Assembly (NCBI GenBank): GCA_004431415.1
Contig: QPMI01000484.1
Coordinates: 62,001 to 126,000, forward strand
DNA: 64,000 nucleotides
Origin: Cyanophora paradoxa
Lineage: Eukaryota; Glaucocystophyceae; Cyanophorales; Cyanophoraceae
Direction of reading: 5' to 3'
Positions 43,974 to 54,999 of the stretch are shown here, piece by piece. Both the position numbers and the translations under genes were made by a program. Positions within the stretch are counted from its first letter, which is position 1; each line of letters starts with the position of its first letter. A model generated the notes under the pieces. That model was not told the origin of the DNA, did not search any database, and was given only the letters and a program-made list of their open reading frames with translations.

Positions 43974-46900
43974 GGCGGTGGCGGCTGCTGCTGCAGCACG
44001 GCGGGCGGAGCGAACATGGCCAGCGGGTGGAACTGCGGGGGCGGGGGCAGCAGCATGTTGGGGCCGGGAGGGACGGAGCGGGCGTGGAGGATCCACTGGG
44101 ACAGCTGCTCGTGCCGCCTCTGCAGCTCGGCCCACATCGGGTTGCCCGCGATTGCGTAGTTGAGGTTCGACCCCGGCGCCGAGGCGCCTAGCAGCACCTG
44201 CGTGAGACGGGGGATCAGGGACGGGGCGGGGTACAAGGGGTACAAGAAACCCGGCACGCACGTTTGGGGTTAGCCCGGCGGCGACGGCGTCTCGCGCAAA
44301 GAGGGCGCAGGTTTGCGCTACCTGGAGCACTATCCGGCTGTTCGTCATCGAGATCCAGGCGTTGGCCGCGCTCGCCTGCGGCCCGCGTCAGCGATGCGCG
44401 GCGAAGCGCGCGCCGGCTGGGGCGGCGGGCGGGCGCCTGCAAAGGGACCGGCGGAGGGGCGGGTGCCGCCTGCTGGGGCGCCGGTGGCCGCGGGGGGGCG
44501 GGGCGGGGGGGGAGAAGGAGTCCGGCGTTCTGCGGGAAACAGGGGAGGAAGGGGCGGGGCCGCGGCCAGAGGCGCGGCGGCCTTCGGCGCTGGCGGCGGC
44601 CCGGGCTTCGCCGGGGCCGCGGTTGGCTTCGAAGGCCCGGGCTGGGCGGGGGCGTTGCGGGGCGGGCCGGGCGCGGGGAAGTTGGACGGGCGGGCGGCGG
44701 GAGGAGCGGAGGCGCGCGGGGCGGGCGGCGTCGGGACAAACTCGTCGGAATTTGCGGGGTCCGTGGCCGCCACTTTCGAAGGCGGCTCCCTGAAAAACGT
44801 AACGCAGCGTTGGCTCCCAACGAGACGGGAGGCGAGAAACGCGGCGCGCACGTTGCGAATCGGCCGGCGGGTCGCTTCGAAGAGGGGCCGGCGACGGGTA
44901 CGGCGCCGGCGCCAGCGCCCACCCCCGGGGGCGCTTTGGCGGAGGAGGGACCAGAGGAGGAAGAGCTGGCGGCGGGTACCGCGCCCGACGCGGCGGGGTT
45001 CGATTTGGAGGGGGACGGCGTAGAGGACGCGCTGCGCCCACCCCCCGGGGGGGTACTACAATAAGCGAAGCGGCGCAGGGAAGGAACGAGGAAAAGGCGC
45101 GCGCGGCGCACCGCGCAGGGGCGCGCGGGCCGGTCTTGGATGAGGAAGCCTCCGGGCGGATGGCGTTGCTGGCTACGGCTCAGCCTAGGCGACACCAAGG
45201 AAGCAGAGGCGAGAGGCGGGGACGGAGATGCGCGCACGAGCCGAGGGACAGGAACGCGGCGACCCGGTAGGCGGCGGCGCGCGGCTCCTCGGAGGCCTTA
45301 GGGTCCAGGAACCCAACTCGGGGCCGCGCGGCGGGCGGCCCCTGGAAAAGGGATTGGTAGAAGCGCTCGCCGGCGTAGTCCTCCGGAGCAAAGTTGACAA
45401 GGTGCCGCGAGTTGTTCCCGTGGCAGACCAGGACGAGACGGTCGTACCCCCTCGCCGCCAACTTCGCATCGTCCACGGCCACCGTGGCCATCTGAGGCGC
45501 CCGAGTCAGGCGCAAGGGCGCGGGCGGCGGATGAGGGGCGGGAGGGGAAGGGGACGCCACCTCGATGCCGTGCCAAGAGAGGTAGCCACGCCAGTACCCC
45601 CGCTTGTCGCACACTACGCCGTGGAGCATGCGCCACATCGGCGCCGCCGCCGCGGGCTGCGACTGAGGGTCCGCAGGAGCCGACGCGGCCGCTGGGCCGG
45701 CGTGGGCGCCGGCAGGGGCCGGATTCGCAGGAGTCGCGGCCGCCGCCGCAGGAGCCGACGCGGCCGCTGAGGTTGCGGGCGCGTCGGCAGAGGCCGCCGC
45801 CGCAGGAGCCAACCCGGCCGCTAAAGTTGCTGTTGCGTCGGCAGGGGCTGCCGGCGCAGGATCCGATCCGGCCGCTGAGGTTGCGGGCGCGTCGGCAGGG
45901 GCCGGATTCGCAGGAGTCGCGGCCGCCGCCTCAGGAGCCAACCCCGCCGCTGAGGTTGCGGGCGCGTCGGCAGGGGCCGCCGCCGCAGGAGCCGACCCGG
46001 CCGCTAAAGTTGCTGTTGCGTCGGCAGGGGCTGCCGGCGCAGGATCCGATCCGGCTGCTGAGGTTGCTGGCGCGTCGGTAGCGGCCGTTGAGGTTGCGGG
46101 CGCTTCGGCAGGGGCCGCCGCCGCAGGATCCGACCCGGCCGCTGAAGATGCGGACGCGTCGGCAGGGGCCGCTGACGTTGCGGGCGCGTCGGCAGGGGCC
46201 GCCGCCGCAGGATCCGACCCGGCCGCTGAAGATGCGGACGCGTCGGCAGGGGCCGCTGACGTTGCGGGCGCGTCGGCAGGTGCCGGATTCAAAGGGGGTG
46301 CGGCCGCCGCCGCAGGAGCCAACCCCGCCGCTGAGGTTGCGGGCGCGTCGGCAGGGGCCGCCGCCGCAGGAGTCGACCCGGCCGCTAAAGTTGCTGTTGC
46401 GTCGGCAGGGGCCGCCGCCGCAGGATACGATCCGGCTGCTGAGGTTGCTGGCGCGTCGGTAGCGGCCGTTGAGGTTGCGGGCGCTTCGGCAGGGGCCGCC
46501 GCCGCAGGATCCGACCCGGCCGCTGAAGATGCGGACGCGTCGGCAGGGGCCGCTGACGTTGCGGGCGCGTCGGCAGGGGCCGCCGCCGCAGGAGCCGGCC
46601 CGGCCGCTGAGTCTGCTGGTGCGTCGGTAGCGGCCGCTGAGGTTGCGGGCGCGTCGGCAGGGGCCGCCGCCGCAGGATCCGACCCCGCCGCTGACGCTGC
46701 GGGCGCGTCGGCAGAAGCCGGATTCGCAGGAGGCGAGGCCTCCTCCGCCGCTGCAGAAGCTGCAGACGCGCTCGCTGCGGATGAGCCGGCTGCGGGGGAT
46801 GGGTCGCTCTCAGCCGGCGCCGATGTCTCCGGGGTCACACCCTTCGACACGGCGGAATCTGTTGCAGCCAATGCGGGCAACGCGTCCGGGGCATCTACTG

Positions 46901-47165
46901 GAGCTTCGCTGTCTCGCCTTGCTTCGGCTGTGGCGGGCGGCGCTCCTGTCTCCGCGCACTTCGCAGCTGCAGCTGGAGGCGCTGGTCCATTCTCCTTGTC
47001 CGACAGCTCCTCCTGATGCTCTAAGCTCTGTGCGGGCTGTGTGCTGCTATTGGCTCCCCCATGCGCGCCGCTTGCGCAGGTGCCATCGGACGTGTCATCG
47101 CGCAGAGACTCGGGCCTCTCGACTTCCGGAGTGTTGCTCTGACCGGCGGGTGCAGCGGTCGTCAT
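43055..47165 (-). CDS. AP2-domain-like protein with Ala/Pro repeats and C-terminal SIM-like motif
   Basis: ATG 47,165 (MTTAAPAGQSNTPEVERPES). After an acidic start (EELSDKENG) come about 350 residues of Ala/Pro/Asp/Thr repeats. A compact domain follows: LHGVVCDKRGYWRGYLSWHG, an in-frame intron starting GTGGCG, then TVAVDDAKLAARGYDRLVLV and HLVNFAPEDY. The order (GV..DKR..WR..., AA.GYD......, NF.PEDY) matches plant/protist AP2 DNA-binding domains, with an unusual long spacer before NF. Downstream exons are Pro/Ala/Ser-rich; one is EPPSKVAATDPANSDEFVPT. An intron at about 44,240-44,320 joins ANAWISMTNSRIVLQ to VLLGASAPGSNLNYAIAGNP. A Gln/Pro-rich part leads to the end VPVIDLTDDL (stop 43,055), a textbook SUMO-interacting motif. 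The joins at 44,880-45,230 are unclear, so this could be two genes split near 45,100. A transcription-regulator role is inferred. Confidence 0.55.
45690..46740 (-). repeat. Coding tandem/higher-order repeat (Ala-Pro-Asp-Thr-rich)
   Basis: On the minus strand, blocks such as APADAPATSAAGSDPAAA recur more than fifteen times with variants (DATATLAAGS, DASASSAAGS, TDAPATSAAG). Longer blocks of about 80 to 250 bases repeat as units, for example around 46,100-46,280 and 46,460-46,600, showing recent duplication within the coding exon. Confidence 0.9.
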
Positions 47166-48389
47166 AAGGCCTGCACAAGCGGCACAAAGAGCCGGGAAGA
47201 TCCCTCAGCACGGCAGCGGTTCATGTTCGCGGTAAAAGTCGCACTTTGTCACAGAATCACGGTTGAATGGTTGAATTCATCTCCGGAGCGGCAACTGCGG
47301 GAGGCTTCAAAAGTTATCAGAGCACTGTCGACACGCCAAAAAGCTATGCTGCGTGGAGAACGGGCGTGGGGTCGGAAGCGGACTAACCTCATTGTGCGCC
47401 CGATTCTTGGCGTTCCGCGAGGCCACGATCGGGGAAGGGCGAGCGAGAGACTTTGATCAAAAGCTTCGGCAATCGCGACTACTAGCGATAGCAGGGCTCA
47501 GTCGGCCGCTTTGCTGCAGTAAAGGGCGTCGAGTGTTCGACAGTTCGAGCACTGCTCCCACGCCAAAGCCGCGCACGGGATGCTACCTACGCACTCAGAG
47601 TGCACCGCGCTTGGCGTCAGCCGCGAACAAGCCAGCCACTTTTTTTCTCCTCTACCCCGGCACGTCCAGTCGGGACTCGGGACTCGCTCTCCGACAGCCC
47701 CGTCCAGCAAGATGAAGGCCCAGCAGCGTCCTTCGAGGGTTGCGAAAGCGAAATCGAGGACGTTTTCGACGGACGTCGCCGACGTCGCCCGCCGTCGGAC
47801 CCGGGCGGCGTTTTCCCAGTTCGGGCCCCGCCGGCGGGCTCCTCTCGTCGTGGGCTTTTCGGCGGGAGAGGGTGAAGGAGAGAAGAGCGATGGACCGGTT
47901 CGTTCGCATCCACGCCTCCAAAGCTCGGCAGCGGCCGCACACATTTTGCTTAACCGCCCGCATGGGCGTGCTCTGGCTGACGGCACGTTTTGGTACGTTA
48001 CAGGCACTTCGCATCGACATCCCGAAGAGCCCCATCCCGGTGAGCCGGCCGTAACGGCTAGAGCTGATCAGCGCATTGATAACACAGGCATGCTAGCTGC
48101 GGACATCGCAAAGAGCTTAGCTGGGTCTGTGCCACCTACGGGGGCGACAAGCCTGCGGGCAACGCAGGCAGGGCCCGCTGTAGGGGGGTACGCGGTCCCC
48201 CTATCCTGCCTAAACTACGACGACGAGGCCGGCGTAGCGAGCTGCCTATGAGCAGCGATCGACGCGGCCTGCGCCGCAGCTTGGGGGGCGGGGGCGGCCG
48301 CGGGGGCGGCCCGCAGCGGGCCGGAGCCGGCCAGCAGGAGGGGCTTGAGGCGGAGCCCTGCGTCCACGCCCGAGAGGAACCGCAGGAGG
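47166..48389. other. Upstream region between divergent AP2-like and carrier genes
   Basis: Open frames occur on both strands without a recognisable motif. One candidate 5' exon for the carrier begins at ATG 47,889 (MDRFVRIHASKARQRPHTF) and runs to a donor-like GTGAGC at 48,039 (PKSPIP), but I could not connect it convincingly. The region should hold both promoters. Confidence 0.35.
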
Positions 48390-51095
48390 ATGAGGAGGAA
48401 CCTAGAGCTGATCAGCCCTGCAAATCTGCCTGTTGCCCGAGAGCTGATCGGCCCTGCAGGGTGACATCCCGGCAGTGTGGTACGTGTGTGCTGACTGCTC
48501 GCGCTCTTCTCACCCGCTGATCATCGGATTTGATCCCTCTCAACGTCCAGGGGCGCACTGATGTGAGTGCCGCTGTGTTCGCGTCGCGTACCCGCCCGCG
48601 CGGCCGAAATGCGCCCCGAAGCCGCTCACGCACTTCAAACAGGTGCTCGGTCGCCGGCATGGCCGGTGAGATCGTGACCAAGTGCGCCCCAGCTAACGGA
48701 TCAAATTCGAAATCAAACTCGAATCCGCTGAATTCGAACCCGGGGCAGCCCGTTCGACGTCGTCCGCACGCGCCTGCACCTCGACGCCAAGCGGTACCAG
48801 GGACCCATGGACTGCCTCATGAAGATCGCCAAGAACGAGGGCGTACCCGGCCTCCTCAAGGGCGCGTACCCCGCCCCGCCTCGCCCCGCCCCGGTGGGGC
48901 CGGCCGGCCGGCTCTTAGCGTGCGTACCCCGCAGGCTGCGGGGCGGCGCTGGGCCAGGAGGCCGTGGCCACCACGTTCGGCCTAGGTAAGCACCGGCGGC
49001 CTCGCTCGGACACCTCTTGACCTTAGGCCGTGGATTAGCCGCGTCGTCCGTACTAGCTCGTCGAGTTACTCTTGCGAAAATGACCCCTGCCGCAACCAAC
49101 AGGCATCGTGCCCCCCGTCCTGAAGTTCTTCACCAGCGTTCGCTACCCCCCCCATTCCTCCCCCCTCCCCCTCCGCTCGGCTCGAGCGAGCCGTACCCAT
49201 CCCGCAGAAGGACAAGGGCCACATCCCCGTCTACAAGCGCCTCCTCGTCGGCGGCCTCTGCGGCTGCATATCCGCCCTCTTTGTCAATCCGGTACCCCCC
49301 TTCCTGCTTATTCTTGTTCCCCTTGCTCCCGCCTCCGGGGTATCAAAGCGGCCCGCGCGCAGTTCGAGGTCATCAAAAGCCGCTCGCAGTCCGATTCCGC
49401 GGAGGGCAACAAGGGCGTCGTCCAGGCGCGTACCCCCCTGAACTTCTTCCCCATCCCCTTCCCTCACGCCCCGCAGATCGCGCGCGACATCCTTGCCGGC
49501 CCCGGCGGCTTCTTCGCGCTGTACGAGGGCGCTCCGGTCACGTGCGCCCCCACCCATCTGCGCCCGTACCCCCCTATGACTCATCCTACCCCCAGGATGG
49601 CCCGCGCCTCGATGAACTGCGCCCTCACCACCACCGGTACCCCCCCTCCTCCCCTGCCATCCGTCGCTCCTACCCCCTACCCCCCTAAACATCTCCCCCC
49701 CCCTCCCCCCTCCCAGCGTACTCGCTGTTCCGCAACTTCGCGGTGAACAAGGGGATGTTCTCTGAGGGTCCCGGGCTCGACACCGCCGCGGGTTTCTTCT
49801 GCGCTACCGTCACCTGCTCCATCCTTAACCCGTCCGCGCTTCCCCCCTCCCCCCCCCTCTTTTTCGAATTTGATCTGAGAGTGTACCCCCGCAGGGTCGA
49901 CGTCGTTCGCGCCCGCCTCTGTGCGTGTCCCCCGCCCTTCCCGCCCATCCCGCCGAGCCGCCCTGATCCGGCCGTACGTACCCCAGACAACCAGCCGCGC
50001 GCGGCGGACGGCTCCGGGGTACGTACCCCCTTCCCTCCTTCCTTCCCTCTGCCTTTCAAGCGAACGAACGTTCGGCCCTCCAGGCGCTCTACAAGAACCC
50101 GCTGGAGGCCCTCCTGAAGGTCCTAGAGAAGGACGGGCCGAAGGGGCTCTACGCGGGCCTGCTGACCTCGCTGATCGTGACGGCGCCGGACCGCGTGGTT
50201 ACCTTCAGCGTGATGGAGTGGATGCGCCGCGTCGTCAAGGCGGCCCTCGTCGCCCGCCGGCGCCTCCTCGCCGCCGACCTCGCGTTCGCGGCCGTCGACG
50301 CCGACGGCAACGGCCGCATCGACCTCGCCGAGCTCGAGGCGGCGTTCGCCGCCGCGTTCCCCCCGGAGCACTCCGGCGTCGCCGCGGCCAAGTGCGATCG
50401 AGCCCGGAAGAAGGGGTACGCGATCTCACGCGGCTGGCGGGCGGGGGGTACAGGTACTCCGCGTTCGTGAAGGAGGGCGCCGCGAAGCTGATGGCGGAGG
50501 GCGACGGGGACGGGGACGGCTCCATCGACAAGAAGGAGTTCGCGAAGATCTCGACCGCCCTCGTCGACCTCGTCAAGAGGCGCACGCGCTCCTCGGCTTC
50601 GATTCCGATTTCCCGCCAAATTTTGAATTTTCAAACATTTGATCCGATCCGGGCGCAGGCGGAGCCAGGAGGAGGCCTTCAAGGAGTACGACGTGGACGG
50701 GGACGGCCGCCTGACGCTCGACGAGGTCCTCACGGCGCTCCGCACCGTCGCTCCCGAGCGCCAGAACCGCTTCCTCAAGCAGGAGCAGTACGAGAAGGTG
50801 GGCGGGGCCCGCGCCGGGTCCGCGGGTTCGAATCGGGCCGCTCGTACTGAGCCGGGGTACGCCTTTCAGGTCCTGGAGCACGACGCGCGCAAGATCTTCA
50901 AGAAGGTGCGCCGGCTTCTTCCCCCTCCCCCCCCCTCGAACCTTACGGGGGTACACGCAGGCGGACGCGGACGGGAACGGGTACGTCTCGTTCGAGGAGT
51001 TCGCGAAGGTGATCGACGACACGCTGGACCTGGAGACGGGCCGCGCCCTCGGCGCCTGGCTCCGCACCGCCGGCGTCAGCGCCGTCCAGCCCTAG
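48390..51095 (+). CDS. Mitochondrial carrier (SLC25 family) with four C-terminal EF-hands
   Basis: Solute carrier of the inner mitochondrial membrane, probably calcium-regulated. ATG 48,390 (MRRNLELISPANLPVARELI) joins over an intron (GTGACA...AACAG) to GCSVAGMAGEIVTNPFDVVR. All three carrier signatures are present: PFDVVR (48,760), PFEVIK (49,290/49,360, split by an intron) and PVDVVR (49,830/49,897, split). The matching repeat ends are NEGVPGLLKG, GPGGFFALYEGA and DGPKGLYAGL. After the sixth helix region (FSVMEWMRRVVK) come four complete EF-hand loops: DADGNGRIDLAE (50,300), DGDGDGSIDKKE (50,510), DVDGDGRLTLDE (50,695) and DADGNGYVSFEE (50,970). The stop is at 51,093-51,095 (SAVQP). Known calcium-dependent carriers (SCaMC, aralar/citrin) have EF-hands at the N-terminus; here the order is reversed. 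An extra 5' exon upstream cannot be excluded. The transported solute is not predictable from what I see. Confidence 0.88.
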
Positions 51096-51332
51096 GCCCA
51101 GTACTAGTCCCACGAGTCCCGCTCGCCCCCGAACTGCACCCGGCCCCGCTGCGGCCGGCTCGCCTTTTTGCACAGCTCTTCGGCGCGCCCCGGCCCCATG
51201 GCCGCTTCCGTTTTTGTTTTTCAAATTTTGTTACTGTAGCTGCATGTAATCTGCTTTTCTAGATCTTAGTGTTGCTAACTTAGTAATGTGTCAGTAATCA
51301 TAATCATCATAATGTCTGCGGCGCGGTCGCAT
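51096..51332. other. Convergent 3' intergenic region
   Basis: Between the carrier stop and the minus-strand stop at 51,333. Contains a T-rich stretch (51,205-51,235) and short CAT/ATAATC repeats; no gene seen. Confidence 0.4.
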
Positions 51333-52652
51333 CTAGAATTGCCTACGGAACCGCCTGGGATCGGCCTCGGATTCGGAGAGGTACCCCCCGCTGGGGCCGG
51401 CTCCGGTTCGGCCGCCTTCGGGGTACGAGAAGCGGGCGAGGGCGGCCGGCGCCGGCGGGGGCGCCCCCGATCCGGATCCGGGGCCCAAGAGCATGGAGGG
51501 GGGCGGGGGTAGGGCGCCGTAGGAGTGGGAGCGCCGGACGCGCAGATCGACCGGGTGGGGTACCAGGAGCACAGGCGTCTCGGGCCGGACGAGCGGAGGC
51601 CCGCCCGGCTGAAGCTGCATTCCTAGGGGTGGCAGGGGCGGCGGGCCGGGGGGGTAGAGGGCCGGGAGGGGCATGGGCTGTAGCGTGGGGTGCGGCGCGC
51701 CCTGAAGTATGCTATGGGAGCGCGAGCGCTGGAGGTCTGACGGCTGCAGCGAAAATTGGAGGGCTGAGGGGCCACCGGAGCCGGCGGGGGCGAGCGGGCC
51801 GATCCCGGGGGGGGCGGAGCGGCTCGCCTGCATCGTCGCCGCTTGCTGCTGCTGCTGCTGCTGATGCTGCTGCTGCGCGGCGGCGGCCGATGCGACCGCC
51901 GCCGCAATGACTCCGCCGAAACCGACGGGACCGGAGGGGACGGAGACGGGGGGTAGGGGGGCGCTTGGGGCGCGGGATCCGTCCGTGGGGGAGAAGGTGA
52001 AGGCGAGCGGGGGCGGCCCGCCCCGCCAGTCCGGGAGCGATGCGGGGCTGGAGGGCGTACCCGGCCCGCTGCCGCTGCTGGGGGCCCCGGACAGCAGCGG
52101 GGAGCGGGGCGCGGCGGTCTCGGCGAGGATTCGGAGGGACGGGGCGCGCTGCAGGGGGCCCGGCGAGTGCGAGAGCGAGCGTCCGGCCGGCGCCGAGGGG
52201 GCGCTCAGCAGCGGGCCCGACCGCCCGAAGGACCCCTCGCCTCCTGGGCTTGAGCGGAAGGGCGAGACCTCCCGCCCGCGCCGCGCGATGCGCGCCCGCT
52301 CGGCGAGGTGGGCCGGGGCCGGGGCCGGGGCCGGGCCCTCCTGGGGTACTGCGCCATCCGCATGGGCCGGCGCGGAGCGGGCGGGGGCGATGGAGGGGGC
52401 GGAGGCGGGGGCGGGGGCCTGGACGGGGCCGGAGCTGGCCTCGGCGGCGGGGAGTGGGCGGGACTGTACGGGGGAGGACGAAGAGGCGGAGCGGAGGGAA
52501 GGCGCCCGCCGCATAAGGGCCATCACCTGCGGTACCCCCCTCAGGGCTCAGAAAGGGGGGGGGGGGGGGGGGGGGGGGGGGGGTACGGGGGCTCGCTCGC
52601 CTCGGCCATGCGGCCCCTGCGGAAGGCGGCGCCGGGCGTGTCGGCGGGCGGG

Positions 52653-52685
<33 letters not shown>

Positions 52686-54961
52686 GCAACGGCTGCGGCG
52701 GCGGCGGAAGCGGAGGCGGAGGCGGAGGAGGCGGAGGAGAGGGCGGCGCCCGGGCGGCGAGCGCCTGCGAAGCTTCGGACGCGGGTCGCTTCCCGCTGGG
52801 CCACCTGTTGAGAACAAAGACAGAATCTCATAAGCGCCTATAAGAAAGAATGACAGAATCTCATAGAAACGGACCGTGCCGGATCCGACCTCGCGCTCCA
52901 GCTTCTCGGCGGCCCAGCGCGCCCGCAGGAGCTGCGGGGGGCGCGCCGCCAGCGCTCAGAGATTGCAGACGGAGGAGAAGGAGGAGACAGAGTTCTATCA
53001 TTCATTCTCATAGGCGCTTGTACTCAAAAAAAAACTTTCTTTCTCATAGGCGCTCAATAGATTCTATCTTTCTTTCTCTTTCGCACCTGGAAGGCGCGCC
53101 GCCAGCGCTCGCGGGGCCGCATCTTGGCGAGGTAGCGCCCCCCCTCGGCCGCCTGCATCTCCCTCACCTGGAAGAGAGTTAGTAGGACTCTATCGTTCTT
53201 TCTTCTAGGTGCTTATGAGATTCTATCGATCTTTCCTTCTTACATACCTCCTCCACGAGTTTACGGTCCTCGAGGGCCGTCGCACGGAGCGCGTCCAGGA
53301 TGCGCTGCTGCTTCTTGTGGGCCTCGTCGGGCCAGACCGCCGCGGACACTGCGGCCCGGCTCGGATCAAATGTGGAGGGCTCAGGCTATTTATCATATCG
53401 GGGCGCGCCGGCCTCGGTGAGGAGCGGGTCGTCGGTCGCGCCCTGCAGGGCGTAGGGGTAGATCGCAGAGAGCGCCTCCTGCGCCAGCGCCGACGGCCGG
53501 TGCTTCGCTGAAGTTCGACGAAGTCAGACAGGAGAGAGGGGGGGGTACAGGAGAGGAGAGGAGGCGGGCGGGGCGCACTGTTGCGGCAGACGGCGGCGAC
53601 GGTGATGGCAGCCTCCCTAAACGAGCGGCCGGCGGGTCCCACTTTTACGGCCTCGATCAGCCGCGGCATCGCCCCTGCGTCCGTCCGGCCTTAAAAGAAG
53701 AAAAAAAGATAAAAATAGATAGAAGGGGTACCCCTGGAGACGATGGTGTCCTGGACGCGCTCCTCCCCGCAGAGGGAGCAGAGCGCGCCGACGGCGGCCC
53801 GCTCCGCCTCCGCAAAGTGGGGACCCGGCGCCGCCGGGCGCTGAAGAGAGTTAGTAGGATTCTATCTTTCTTTCTTCTAGGCGCTTATGAGATTCTATCT
53901 TTCTTTCTTCTAGGCGCTTATGAGATTCTATCTTTCTTTCTTCTAGGCGCTTATGAGATTCTATCTTCTTTCTTACCTCCGCGACGAGGCGGGCGCAGAG
54001 GACGTCGGCGATGCGGCGGCTCACCAGCGCCGCCCGGCCCCGCTCTGCAAGAAGAGCAACTCGACTCAGACTTGGGACGGCAAATCTTAAGCTCTCTTCA
54101 GCTTAGCTCAAGCTGAGCTTAAGCTCAAGTAATTAAGCGTAATTAATCAGCTTAGCTTCAGCTCAAGTACTTAAGCTTAATCTCAAGCTAATCTTAAGTA
54201 CTTAAGCTTAATCTAAGGGGGTACGTATCATGTATGCGCGTTTTACGCACCGGCGGTGGCGAGGAGGCGGACGGCGGTGGCGCCGTTGAGGCGGACCTCG
54301 TCGATGGGGTAGTTGACCGCCATGCGGAGCACCTGCGCGGGGGCGGGCGCGGGAGCGCGCGGCTCTGACTCAGCCTCTGAGCTCGAGTTCGGAGCGGAGC
54401 GTGCGGGGCCAGGCTAAGCTTAAGCTGAGCTAAAGCTGATGCGGAGCCAGGCTAACGCGCCTGAACGACGAGGGGCGTGGCGCCGTCGTCGGAGAAGCCG
54501 ACCTCGGCCTCCTCGCGGCGCCCCGGGACGGAGAGTAGCGCCGCGTGCAGCGCGGGGACGCTCGCCAGCCTCACCTTAGGATCGAAGTTAGTTTAGTTAG
54601 TTAGTTAGGTGGCTAGGTGGCTCGAAAGGCTTGCGGCGGGGCGGAGGAACGAAGTTAGTTTAGTCGACCCTCAGGTGCGGCCAGCCGCACCTTAGGATCG
54701 AAGTTAGTTTAGTTGGTTTAGTTTAGGGCTAGGCTAGTTTGGGCTAGGAACGCACGAGAGCCAGGGAGGGCTTAGTTTAGGATCAAAGTTAGTTTAGTTA
54801 GTTTAGTTTAGGGCTAGGCTAGTTTAGGCCAGGAACGCACGAGAGCCAGGGAGGGCGGCACGCGGTACTCGTTCGACATGAACCTGAGAGGGGGAGCGCC
54901 GGATCAAATCGGAGCTCAAGCGAGGCGCGAGGCTGGGGGAGTAAAGGGGTGGGGTGGGGAT

Positions 54962-54999
<38 letters not shown>

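Noticed and set aside
45773-46462. Arg/Gln/Pro repeat proteins on the plus strand
   Set aside because: Mirror image of the Ala/Pro coding repeat of the AP2-like gene; no start context or motif.
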